Shown: one piece after another, positions 36,816 to 45,045 of the stretch
How positions within the stretch are numbered: the first letter of the stretch is position 1
How the letters are laid out: every line of letters begins with the position of its first letter
From: Spartobacteria bacterium
GTDB taxonomy: Bacteria; Verrucomicrobiota; Verrucomicrobiia; Chthoniobacterales; UBA10450
Direction of reading: 5' to 3'
Length of the DNA stretch: 64,000 nucleotides
NCBI GenBank assembly: GCA_003167555.1
Contig: PMSN01000023.1
Span: 186,001-250,000, forward strand
Notes under the pieces: generated by a model
The model's input: only the letters and a program-made list of their open reading frames with translations
Told to the model about the DNA's origin: nothing
Databases searched by the model: none
Program-made: the position numbers and the translations under genes

Positions 36816-37142
36816 GAAAAGCGGTTTGTGCTTGCGCTTGTTGCGTGCGTTGTCGGGTTCCACCTTTACGAGGGTGCCTGTGTCCGTGACGCAGACCTTG
36901 CTCCATTTGCCGTCGGTTCCTTTTACCTCCCCGTAGTAGTAGAGAACACCGTTCACGGTTTCCTTGTTCACCTCGGTTACCTTGCCTCCGGCTGAGTTAC
37001 TTTGAATCGTTGTCTGCACCGCAGCCGGCACATCCTTCCAATACACTCTGAGGGGAGGCGGCTTCTTCTGTTTGGCGAAGGCGAGGCCGGGGAGCGCCGC
37101 TAATATGGCTAGCGTTAGCAAAGTCTTGATCGTTAGGTTCAT
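36810..37142 (-). CDS. PepSY-like small exported protein
   Basis: 110 residues with a signal peptide (MNLTIKTLLTLAILAALPGLAFA). The mature part has one PepSY/BLIP-like domain: VPAAVQTTIQSNSAGGKVTEV, then YYYGEVKGTDGKWSKV and VTDTGTLVKVE. The tail is basic. It lies 15 bp after the DUF1501 gene and is probably the third gene of that operon. PepSY-like domains often inhibit or modulate proteins in the periplasm. Confidence 0.8.
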   Translation of the reverse strand: MNLTIKTLLTLAILAALPGLAFAKQKKPPPLRVYWKDVPAAVQTTIQSNSAGGKVTEVNKETVNGVLYYYGEVKGTDGKWSKVCVTDTGTLVKVEPDNARNKRKHKPLFG

Positions 37143-37157
37143 AGTCAGAGGAAGAGA

Positions 37158-38486
37158 TTAGCCGAGGAGAGGTAGCGAGGAGAATTTGTGCCCGAGCACC
37201 AACTCGCTCGGAGCTTTTAGCCAGCGGTCCAGGATCGTTCCGTAAACGCTGCGGAAATCGGTGTTGAACTTCAGGTCGCCGCGATCGAGATCGGTCAGGC
37301 TCGGGTATTTTCCGAACAGGCCCGGCTTGACCGCTCCGCCTAACACGAACATGGGAGCCGCGGCGCCATGATCCGTTCCACCATTCGCATTCTCCGCGAC
37401 GCGCCGGCCGAATTCGCTGAAGGTCATGAGCAGGACCCGATCGAAATTGCCCTGCTCTTTCAGGTCAGCCACAAAGGCGCTGAGCGCATCGTTCAGCTCG
37501 GTCATGAGGCGATCGTGCGTGTTGAGCTGGCCGGCGTGCGTGTCGAATCCGCCCTGGCTCGCATAATAAACTCGCGTCGGCAACCCGCCCGCGATCATGC
37601 GCGCGATGAGACTGAGGCTCGCGGCCAGTTGGCCCTGCGGATAAGGCATCTTCGATTTGTATTTGCGCGCGATGGCCAGGATTTTATCGGAACTAAGCTG
37701 CGCATCGAGAGCGGTTCGTTGGAGGAAATCCATGGCGCTTTGATTCGCTTTCGTCGCGCCGGCGAGGGTGCCGATCGAGCCGCCGGTGTTCGCGACCGGC
37801 GCGTCGTCGTCGTCGCTCATGCCGTTCAATTGCCGGAAGAATGTTTCCTCCGCGCTCATCGGGCCGCTCCTTTTTTCCGATGGCATCCAGCGGAATTGTT
37901 CCGGCTTCGAAAAGGTAACGCCTGTCGGTGTGCGGGCGACGAATGCCTGCGGCATCTGGTCGCCGATGGCGACACCGACAGTCGGGTCCGCGCCGGAGCA
38001 GCAACTATCGAAATATTTTCCGAGCCACCCTTCGCTTTCGTTGCGGTCCGCGTCCGAGGCCGTCTGCCAGATTTCCGTCGAGCGAAAATGGGAGCGATTC
38101 GGGTTCGGATAACCCACGCCCTGGATGACGGAAAGGCGCCCTTCGTCGAAAAGCGATTTCAAACCGGTCAGTTTCGGATTCAAGCCCGCGTAGGCATCGA
38201 GCTTTAGAATCTTGTCCCCGGGAATCCCGAGCCGCGGCCGCGAGCGGTAATAGGTGTCGTCGGCGAAGGGCACGACCATGTTCAAGCCATCGTTTCCGCC
38301 CGCCATCTGGAGGACGACGAGGATCGTTCCATCTTTGCCGGTCACTGCTTGTGTGACCGCGTCCGCAGCCATGGCGTCGAGCGTAAAAAATGTTTTCTCG
38401 AGAAAAACTGGAAGCGTCCACGAGGCCGCGGCGCCAAGCATCGAGGTGCGAAGAAATTTCCGGCGCGTGTGGAGAGTGGTGTTCAT
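37158..38486 (-). CDS. DUF1501 domain-containing exported protein
   Basis: 442 residues with a twin-arginine-like signal (RRKFLRTSMLGAAAS). DUF1501 pattern: GTILVVLQMAGGNDGLNMVVPF, PNRSHFRSTEIWQTA, GGFDTHAGQLNTHDRLM and LMTFSEFGRRVAENANGGTDHGAA. The alkaline-phosphatase-like fold and metal-type His/Asp residues suggest a sulfatase-related hydrolase. It starts 9 bp after the DUF1800 stop; this pair is conserved in Planctomycetota, Verrucomicrobiota and some Proteobacteria. The substrate is unknown. Confidence 0.93.
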   Translation of the reverse strand: MNTTLHTRRKFLRTSMLGAAASWTLPVFLEKTFFTLDAMAADAVTQAVTGKDGTILVVLQMAGGNDGLNMVVPFADDTYYRSRPRLGIPGDKILKLDAYAGLNPKLTGLKSLFDEGRLSVIQGVGYPNPNRSHFRSTEIWQTASDADRNESEGWLGKYFDSCCSGADPTVGVAIGDQMPQAFVARTPTGVTFSKPEQFRWMPSEKRSGPMSAEETFFRQLNGMSDDDDAPVANTGGSIGTLAGATKANQSAMDFLQRTALDAQLSSDKILAIARKYKSKMPYPQGQLAASLSLIARMIAGGLPTRVYYASQGGFDTHAGQLNTHDRLMTELNDALSAFVADLKEQGNFDRVLLMTFSEFGRRVAENANGGTDHGAAAPMFVLGGAVKPGLFGKYPSLTDLDRGDLKFNTDFRSVYGTILDRWLKAPSELVLGHKFSSLPLLG

Positions 38487-38495
38487 AACGATTCG

Positions 38496-39983
38496 TTAGG
38501 CCAGCTGGAACCGTGGGGTGCTCATCATGAGGTGAAGCAATCCGCGCATGGTCCCATCGCCGGTATCGGGCTCTCGCGCTTTCAGATACTGCAGGAATGC
38601 ATCGCGCTCGTTCTCTGGAGGCGGGGCCTGGAAAAGGCGCGTGCCGAGATGAGCGACGAGTTCCGACGGTTTGCCGCGCAGCTCAGGCGGAATGACTTTG
38701 CTGACGTCGATCGGGTCGCGCCGCGGGATGTTAGCGAACAACGGACCGCGGCGAAAGCCCAGGTCGGCGCCTTTCTGTTTCGCCGGGTCGGCCGCGGGTC
38801 GCATCGCATCGCCGTTGATGAGGTAGTTCGCGAAATTGTAGCGGAAGAGAAGCGTCGATGTGCTCACCCACGCTTTGCCGCCATCCCAGCCTTTCACGTT
38901 TGGTGGCGCAAAAAGAATTTGGCCCATCTGGCGCATGGCATTTTGCGCGACGGGCGCGGCGGGCAATTCCGTGGCGAGCAGCTTGGTTGTTTGGATGAGA
39001 TACTGGACGGGACTTTTGATCTGATTGCGCATGGCCTCGTCCGAATAGAATTCCCGCGAGCTGAAGATCTCGCGCAAGACCGGGCGCATTTCGAAGTTGT
39101 GCTCGCGAATCCGCGCCGCGACCGCATCGACGATCCGCGGGGCCGGCTCGTCTTCCGCAAAGAAGCGCCAGAGTTTGCAAGCGAGAAACTGCGCGCACGC
39201 GGGCTGCTTCATCAAAGCGTCGATGATTTCGTCGCCATTCCACGGGCCTGTTTTTCCCATGAACGTCTTGGGCCCGTCATCGTGCTGTCTCGGAGCGAAC
39301 CGAAACTGCTGATTCGTCATGTCGATCCGGTAACCGGTGAAGGCGCGCGCCGATTCGCGAATGTCGGTTTCGGAGTAATTCCCGATCCCGACGGTGAAGA
39401 GCTCCATCAATTCCCGCGCCCAATTCTCGTTCGGATGCTCTTTCCGGCTTTGCTGGAGATCGAGATAAATCATCATCGCCGGATCGCGCGAGATCTCTTT
39501 CGTAAGCGCGGCGAAATCTCCGAACGCGTGCCGGCGGAGCGTGTCGTTCTGCCGCCACATCCAGTAGCCGTCTCTCACTTTCTCGACGCTGGTGGCGAAG
39601 TGGCCGTGCCAGAAGAGCGTCATCTTTTCGACGAGCGGCGCGGGCGTCGTCATCATGTGGTCGAGCCAACAGCGGCGCAGATCGAGAATATTCTCGCCTT
39701 CCATCTGGCGGAATTCGCGCCGCTTTTCGTTGCGCTCGCCGGGCTCATTCTTCTCCTGGCGAATCGCCATCCGAATTTCGCGTATGTTCCGCGGCTGGGC
39801 CCACGCCGGTGCCGGGAGATTTGCAGCGCCAACACCGGCGTCGGTCAGTTCGCTCAGCACTTTCGCCAAACCCTTCTCGCGCGCCGCTTCGATTTCCGCG
39901 GGCGCGCCGCCGAACGCCGCGCGGTTCAGCAAATGCGCCGCCTTCGCGTAATTCCAATCGTCGGACGCAAGCGGAGCAAGCAC
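38496..39983 (-). CDS. DUF1800 domain-containing protein
   Basis: 495 residues starting at a GTG. DUF1800 pattern: HLLNRAAFGG near the N-terminus, MTLFWHGHFATSVEKV, MMIYLDLQQSRKEHPNENWARELMELFTVG and WDGGKAWVSTSTLLFRYNF. The NENWARELMEL and HGHF segments are the most conserved parts. No clear signal peptide in this start choice. First gene of the DUF1800-DUF1501-PepSY block. Biochemical function unknown. Confidence 0.93.
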   Translation of the reverse strand: MLAPLASDDWNYAKAAHLLNRAAFGGAPAEIEAAREKGLAKVLSELTDAGVGAANLPAPAWAQPRNIREIRMAIRQEKNEPGERNEKRREFRQMEGENILDLRRCWLDHMMTTPAPLVEKMTLFWHGHFATSVEKVRDGYWMWRQNDTLRRHAFGDFAALTKEISRDPAMMIYLDLQQSRKEHPNENWARELMELFTVGIGNYSETDIRESARAFTGYRIDMTNQQFRFAPRQHDDGPKTFMGKTGPWNGDEIIDALMKQPACAQFLACKLWRFFAEDEPAPRIVDAVAARIREHNFEMRPVLREIFSSREFYSDEAMRNQIKSPVQYLIQTTKLLATELPAAPVAQNAMRQMGQILFAPPNVKGWDGGKAWVSTSTLLFRYNFANYLINGDAMRPAADPAKQKGADLGFRRGPLFANIPRRDPIDVSKVIPPELRGKPSELVAHLGTRLFQAPPPENERDAFLQYLKAREPDTGDGTMRGLLHLMMSTPRFQLA

Positions 39984-40066
39984 GTGGATTCAACCCGAGA
40001 CCGCTCTCGAAGTTGCGAGTCAGGTCGACGCTTGCTCGGGATGATGGGGACTGACAGAATCGGGAG

Positions 40067-40525
40067 ATGAATGGAACGGAGCAGGACGCGAAACGGCAGT
40101 GGCTTTTCGCCCTGGCCCGCATTTATCTGGGAGTAAGTTTCTTTTTCAGCGATCACGGGAATGCGCGACCGGACGAACTCGGAGGTTTCCTTAAGTTCGC
40201 GCTGCGGAGTGGCTACTCGTGGTATCACAGTTTCGTCAGCGCGGTGGTGGTCCCGCATGCCGCCACTTTCGGGACGCTCGTGGTCGTGGCCGAGCTTTAC
40301 GTGGCCGTCGCGCTGATCCTCGGCCTAACGACACGGCTCGCCACCTGTGTCGCGCTCTTCCTGGTGGTTAATTATCTTTGCGCAAAGGGCGCGGCTCCGT
40401 GGGGACCGGGCATCGACCAATCAGATATCGTGCTTGCGGTCATCATCCTGTTGAGCAACGCGGGGCGGGTGTTTGGCCTCGACGGGTTTTTGCACAGGCG
40501 GTTTCCGAAGGTGCCAATCTGGTAG
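40067..40525 (+). CDS. DoxX family membrane protein
   Basis: 152 residues with four hydrophobic helices. The DoxX/TQO pattern is seen in LARIYLGVSFFFSDHGN at the start, a central VVVAELYVAVALILGLTTRLA, and a C-terminal DIVLAVIILLSNAGRVFGLDG. DoxX proteins are small membrane redox components or quinone-associated subunits of unclear role. About 90 bp before an SDR gene on the same strand. Confidence 0.87.
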   Translation: MNGTEQDAKRQWLFALARIYLGVSFFFSDHGNARPDELGGFLKFALRSGYSWYHSFVSAVVVPHAATFGTLVVVAELYVAVALILGLTTRLATCVALFLVVNYLCAKGAAPWGPGIDQSDIVLAVIILLSNAGRVFGLDGFLHRRFPKVPIW

Positions 40526-40544
40526 GGAAAGGAGTTACAAATTC

Positions 40545-40565
40545 GAAAGTAGGAAGTAGGATCTG
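40545..40565. repeat. heptad tandem repeat, unit GRAAGTA x3
   Basis: Three 7-bp units (GAAAGTA, GGAAGTA, GGATCTG) between the DoxX and SDR genes. The unit resembles the array at 43892. Confidence 0.55.
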
Positions 40566-40614
40566 CGGCGTGGCAGACTGCGGCCAGTGATGGGTGCGCG
40601 TGCGATCCAGTTTC

Positions 40615-41409
40615 ATGGATCTTCAAATCGAAAATAAGACAGCTGTCGTGACGGGTTCGACGGCGGGAATCGGGCTCGCGATTGCGTCGTTACTTGCGAG
40701 CGAAGGAGCGGACGTGGTCGTGAACGGACGCACCGAGGAGCGCGTAAGTGAAGCGGTGAAGGGAATCGCAGCGACGCATCCGAAAGCAAAGGTCCGCGGC
40801 GTAGCGGCTGATCTGGCCACGGCGGCGGGCGTGGAAGAGTTCGTGAGAAGGATTCCTGAAACGGACATTCTCGTGAATAACCTCGGCATTTTCGAGCCGA
40901 AGCCGTTCGAGGAAATTCCGGACGAAGATTGGTTCCGGTTCTTTGAAACGAATGTGATGAGCGGTGTCCGCTTGAGCCGCGCTTACCTGCCGCGGATGCG
41001 CGAGCGGAACTGGGGCCGGATCATTTTTGTCTCGAGCGAATCGGCACTCCAGATCCCGGCCGAGATGATCCATTACGGGATGACGAAGACGGCGCAGATC
41101 GCGATCGCGCGCGGCCTGGCGGAAACGTGCGCGGGCACTGGCGTCACGGTGAATGCGGTCCTTCCGGGACCGACGGCGTCGGAAGGCGTAAAGGAGTTTG
41201 TCGGCTCGCTCGCGGAGGCGAAGAAGCAATCGAGCGCGGAAATCGAGAAGGAATTTTTTACTTCGTCCAGGCCGACTTCGCTCTTGAAGCGGTTTGCAAA
41301 ACCGGAAGAGGTAGCGTCGATGGTGGCGTATCTGTCCAGTCCGCTCTCTTCGGCGACGAATGGGGCGGCGTTGCGCGTCGATGGCGGTGTGGTGAAGTCG
41401 CCGTTCTAA
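40615..41409 (+). CDS. SDR family oxidoreductase
   Basis: 264 residues from the ATG at 40615; seven upstream codons are also open. Short-chain dehydrogenase: cofactor loop TGSTAGIG at 13-20, NNLG at about 88-91, catalytic Ser140/141, Tyr154 and Lys158 (YGMTK). The basic residues after strand 2 (NGRTEER) favour NADP(H). C-terminal LSSPLSSATNGAALRVDGGV is typical. Cytoplasmic, substrate unknown. Confidence 0.93.
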   Translation: MDLQIENKTAVVTGSTAGIGLAIASLLASEGADVVVNGRTEERVSEAVKGIAATHPKAKVRGVAADLATAAGVEEFVRRIPETDILVNNLGIFEPKPFEEIPDEDWFRFFETNVMSGVRLSRAYLPRMRERNWGRIIFVSSESALQIPAEMIHYGMTKTAQIAIARGLAETCAGTGVTVNAVLPGPTASEGVKEFVGSLAEAKKQSSAEIEKEFFTSSRPTSLLKRFAKPEEVASMVAYLSSPLSSATNGAALRVDGGVVKSPF

Positions 41410-41511
41410 TCATTTAATCACCTACGGCGTCATCGCGGCGGAAATCATTCGCGACCACCTTCTGCAACGGCCAAACGCAGCAGCGCGCCTCTTCCGCTTC
41501 GATCGCTAACG

Positions 41512-43494
41512 TTACTGCAAATTGTAAGCTTCTATCAAGCCGACCCCGGCGTCGCCGGTCTTTCCAGCTATGATCGCGGTATAGTTACCGGCCGGAAGCG
41601 TGGCCAGGATGGCTGACTCCAAATCGTTCGTCGGAGGAATCGTCGTCGCTTCGATCTCCGCTTGCTGGCTGCTGCCGTCGGACCGCGTTTTCCAGTTATC
41701 GTTGTTCGCGATTGTCGCGCCATTGCCATCGTGCAGTTCGATGGTTGGATCAGCCAGAGCATTCGAAAGACCCGCCTGATTTAGCGATGGGCCAATTCCG
41801 CGCACGAGGACCTTGCCATTGGCGGTTCCGTTGCCGACGATAAGCCCTCCTATCGTTACGTTGTCCGCGGTGCCAACCAGGGCGCGGGTGCTGATGTTAC
41901 CAAGAATAGCGCCGTCGCTCGGGTTCAAGTCATAAACTTCCACCAGAGCTACTCCAGTCGAAGCGCCTTTGCCACGCACAATCGCGGTATAAGATGTGTT
42001 AGGAGCTAGCGTCGTTAGAATAACAGACTCCGCGCTGTTATGCGGTTGAAGCGAAACGGGAATATCGGCGGCGTTGGATCCTTGTTGCCAATCATCGTTC
42101 GACGCGATCAGCAAACCATTCGAGTCATGCAGTTCGAGAACCGGATCTGGCAGAAAACCGGCGACGCCGAACGCGCCCAGCGAAGGACCGAGAGCGCGGA
42201 TGGCAATTCTTTTGGAATTGGCGCCCGTGAGAATGAAGCCACCGATCAACTCGTTCGGATCGGCCGCGACGCGGCCACGCGTGGAAATATTAAGAAATTG
42301 CTGCGGGCGCGTCGCTACCTGCACCTTCACGATTTGATTAGGCCGGCTATCCTGGCCGAAGTAGGCATAACCGCGCACTGGATCAAAAGCGGCGGAGCGG
42401 AAGAACACTTCACCATAGGGAAGGTTGGCATCGGTGCTTACGTTCGGCGCCGTCGTGCCATTAGGAGGAGTAGTGCTGCTTGTCCCTCCCTGAAGCGATA
42501 GGACTCCGACTTCAGCAGGAAGATTGGGACCATTAAGGCTCAATTGATAGACGTGTCCCGGATAGCTGTTGTCGTCGGCGAAATAAACGTAGCCATTCAG
42601 TGGATCGAGCACTGAGGCCGCCAACCGGCCCTCGCCCGGTTGGAGTAACGTATTTCCGACCAAGGTTGGCGTTACGTCTCCATCCTCGAGTCTTACTTTG
42701 TAGACCTTGGCCCGGACCGTCGGGTCGCTGTCGTAGGTGCCGTAGTAGGCGTAGCCGTGCACGGTATCGATGGAACCTCCGTCAATGAACGTGCCGACCG
42801 TGTCCAGATCGACGCCGCCAATCCGCACCGGTGGATTGGAGCCGGACGTCATCTTGATTTTCACAACTCGAGAGATATTGGGCGTGGGCGTTGAATTCGG
42901 GGTGGTGACGAAATAGGCATACCCTTTCTTTGCATCCACCAGATTTCCCAGGAGGGCTTTGTCCTCTCCGGAAGGAAGTGTGACGGAACCTAGTTCAGTA
43001 AAAGTAGAGAGAGCTACTTTCACAATCTTCGCCGGCGTGCTGGTGGTAAAGACGTATAGATAATGGTTCGCTGGGTTGGCGTCGGAGTCATCGATAACAA
43101 GGCCGGAAGCGGCGCCCGAACCGAGAGTAAGTGTGCCGGCGGCGGTAACTGGAGCGGCTCCAATTCCAAGCGCGTATCGCTTGATCGAAGCTCCGGGGAA
43201 ATAAGCGTAACCGGCGGCGACGTCGATGGCGGCGCAGGCGAACTGGCCAGTGGAGAGCGGCGACCCAATCGGCACCGGCAAAGGGCCTGTGATATCAAGC
43301 TTGAAAAGGTAGTTGCCCACGAAATAGGCGTAACCATTTACGGGATCGATAACTGAGGCATACATTCCCTTGTCATCCGGATTGGAGTTGCGCGGCGTCA
43401 GAGTCGTGTGGCCGACACGCTGGGGCGCGCCGGCTTCGGCAAAGAACGTGAAGACAAAAGCGAAAGCGCTGGCGAGCAGGAATTTGAATTTCAT
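41512..43494 (-). CDS. exported beta-propeller protein with tandem C-terminal module
   Basis: 660 residues from the ATG at 43494, which has GAGG upstream and opens a signal peptide (MKFKFLLASAFAFVFTFFAEA). Residues about 25-400 contain seven or so blades marked by NGYAYFVGN, AGYAYFPGA, KGYAYFVTT, HGYAYYGTY, NGYVYFADD and RGYAYFGQD: a YVTN/NHL-like propeller. Residues about 402-660 are two copies of the 130-residue module shared with the beta-helix, esterase and pectinesterase proteins. The second copy is nearly identical over about 30 residues to one in the beta-helix protein. Likely a surface-bound binding protein. Confidence 0.87.
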   Translation of the reverse strand: MKFKFLLASAFAFVFTFFAEAGAPQRVGHTTLTPRNSNPDDKGMYASVIDPVNGYAYFVGNYLFKLDITGPLPVPIGSPLSTGQFACAAIDVAAGYAYFPGASIKRYALGIGAAPVTAAGTLTLGSGAASGLVIDDSDANPANHYLYVFTTSTPAKIVKVALSTFTELGSVTLPSGEDKALLGNLVDAKKGYAYFVTTPNSTPTPNISRVVKIKMTSGSNPPVRIGGVDLDTVGTFIDGGSIDTVHGYAYYGTYDSDPTVRAKVYKVRLEDGDVTPTLVGNTLLQPGEGRLAASVLDPLNGYVYFADDNSYPGHVYQLSLNGPNLPAEVGVLSLQGGTSSTTPPNGTTAPNVSTDANLPYGEVFFRSAAFDPVRGYAYFGQDSRPNQIVKVQVATRPQQFLNISTRGRVAADPNELIGGFILTGANSKRIAIRALGPSLGAFGVAGFLPDPVLELHDSNGLLIASNDDWQQGSNAADIPVSLQPHNSAESVILTTLAPNTSYTAIVRGKGASTGVALVEVYDLNPSDGAILGNISTRALVGTADNVTIGGLIVGNGTANGKVLVRGIGPSLNQAGLSNALADPTIELHDGNGATIANNDNWKTRSDGSSQQAEIEATTIPPTNDLESAILATLPAGNYTAIIAGKTGDAGVGLIEAYNLQ

Positions 43495-43561
43495 TCGAAC
43501 GAACCTCACGCCCAGATGCAGCAGGCCATGAGCCATCGGCTCCGTGATTCTCGCCCGGCCG

Positions 43562-43887
43562 CTAGTGCCGCTGACGCTCGGCCCGGATTTGCATCAGCAG
43601 CTCGCTGTAGGCTTTCTCGAGGTCGTCGAAAAAATTCGCGCACATCTGCAAGACGGTGGGGTATTCCGAGAACCGTTCCGGAGCTGTCATCGGTAGCACT
43701 GTAATCGGTGGTAAATCCGAATGGCCGGACAGGCGGCATCTCGCCGTCTGGCTTCCTGTTGATGTTCCTGATAGGTGTTCAACCAAAAGGCGGCATAAGC
43801 GCCGAGAAACACGAGCAGCACCTGAGCTGCCCAATGTCCCAGCCGCGGAAGGAATGATTTCGGGCCAGGACTGGATGGGTCGCTCAT
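43562..43887 (-). pseudogene. remnant of a small membrane protein gene
   Basis: The frame starting at 43887 (MSDPSSPGPK) gives a good membrane helix (QVLLVFLGAYAAFWLNTYQEHQQEARRRD), then loses sense near residue 50. A second frame, ending at 43562, resumes with a normal-looking helical end (SEYPTVLQMCANFFDDLEKAYSELL). The two pieces look like the ends of one membrane protein whose middle was deleted, with a frameshift. Only the N-terminal 66 residues would be made. Confidence 0.45.
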
Positions 43888-43891
43888 TGGC

Positions 43892-43926
43892 AGAAGTAGA
43901 AATTAGAAAGCGGGAAGTAGAAAACG
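43892..43926. repeat. heptad tandem repeat, unit GAAGTAG-like x5
   Basis: Five phased 7-bp units (AGAAGTA, GAAATTA, GAAAGCG, GGAAGTA, GAAAACG) end exactly at the GTG start codon of the DMT transporter at 43927. The units are purine-rich and include GGAAG, so the array itself may provide the ribosome-binding site. Confidence 0.82.
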
Positions 43927-44799
43927 GTGACGACTACGCGAGTTTTTTTTCTGACGCTGATGGCGATGACGGCTTTTGCAGGCAACTCCCTGCTCTGCCG
44001 GCTGGCGCTGAGACAAACGAGCATTGATGCCGCCAGCTTTACTTTGATCCGCATCGTCTCGGGCGCTGTTGCGCTTTGGCTGATCGTGCGGATGCGCGGG
44101 CGTTCGCCGGAGAAAGCGGGGAGCTGGGTTTCAGCGGCTGCGCTTTTTGCCTACGCGGCTGGATTTTCATTCGCTTATCTAAGTCTGCCGGCCGGGACCG
44201 GAGCCTTGCTGCTCTTTGGCGCGGTGCAGGCGACGATGATTATCTGGGCACTGCGCCGCGGAGAACGCCTGAGTATGCGGCAACGCACAGGTCTGGCGCT
44301 AGCACTAACCGGACTCGTGGCGCTGGTGTTTCCCGGGCTTTCGGCGCCGCCTCTCGGCGGATCGATCTTGATGTTCGGCGCCGGCATCGCGTGGGGCGTC
44401 TATTCCCTCCGCGGAAAAAAAGCGGGCGACCCGGCGTCAGCGACAGCGGGAAATTTTTTGCGCGCTGTGCCGATGGCGGCAGTCTTAAGTCTCGCCTTCC
44501 TGCCGTGGGCGCGGATCGACCGCGCCGGCATCGGATACGCAATCGTCTCGGGAGCGATCGCGTCCGGAGTAGGTTATGCGATCTGGTACACTGCCCTGCC
44601 GAGCTTGCGAGCCGCCAGCGCAGCCAGCGTGCAACTCATTGTGCCCGTCCTCGCCGCAGCGGGCGGGATCCTGTTTCTTGGCGAAACAATCACGCTGCGA
44701 TTTCTCTTCGCGTCAATTGCTGTCCTGGGCGGGATTGCGCTGGTTGTGATCGAGCGAGAAAGAAATATCGGGACCGGGAAGGAACCGCCACCGTCTTAG
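43927..44799 (+). CDS. DMT superfamily transporter (EamA)
   Basis: 290 residues starting at a GTG directly after a heptad array. Ten membrane helices in two EamA halves; the start reads TLMAMTAFAGNSLLCRLAL, and a segment near 190-230 with YAIVSGAIASGVGYAIWYTALPSL opens the second EamA repeat. Typical drug/metabolite exporters; the substrate is unknown. Its TAG overlaps the TAA of the small opposite-strand frame at 44796. Confidence 0.9.
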   Translation: MTTTRVFFLTLMAMTAFAGNSLLCRLALRQTSIDAASFTLIRIVSGAVALWLIVRMRGRSPEKAGSWVSAAALFAYAAGFSFAYLSLPAGTGALLLFGAVQATMIIWALRRGERLSMRQRTGLALALTGLVALVFPGLSAPPLGGSILMFGAGIAWGVYSLRGKKAGDPASATAGNFLRAVPMAAVLSLAFLPWARIDRAGIGYAIVSGAIASGVGYAIWYTALPSLRAASAASVQLIVPVLAAAGGILFLGETITLRFLFASIAVLGGIALVVIERERNIGTGKEPPPS

Positions 44800-44918
44800 C
44801 TCTGCTTACCAACAAAGAGAGCGAACGCCCACGCCACGGAGGCGGCAAACCCACCGAGCGATACCGCGATGAGGATCACGACCCCAACGTCCTCCAGCAG
44901 CCTGAAGAAAAATTCCAT
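44796..44918 (-). CDS. possible 40-residue single-helix membrane peptide
   Basis: A 40-codon frame from the ATG at 44918: MEFFFRLLEDVGVV, then a clean membrane helix (ILIAVSLGGFAASVAWAFALF) and VGKQS. Composition and topology are good for a small membrane protein, but there is no clear Shine-Dalgarno sequence. Its stop overlaps the convergent transporter stop. Could be chance. Confidence 0.4.
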   Translation of the reverse strand: MEFFFRLLEDVGVVILIAVSLGGFAASVAWAFALFVGKQS

Positions 44919-45045
44919 AGTGAAACAATCCCGGGGGCCCGTTCCCCTTGTTATTAGCAACACCTCGTATTTGCAAAAGTTGCGGCCGGAGCTACGGCTC
45001 AGCAAGGCTTCCTGTTTCCGGGAATTCGTGATTAGCTGAGCACGA

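Noticed and set aside
38349-40070. 573-codon open frame on the plus strand opposite the DUF1800/DUF1501 genes
   Set aside because: Antisense of two well-recognised families and rich in Arg/His/Phe; no independent motif.
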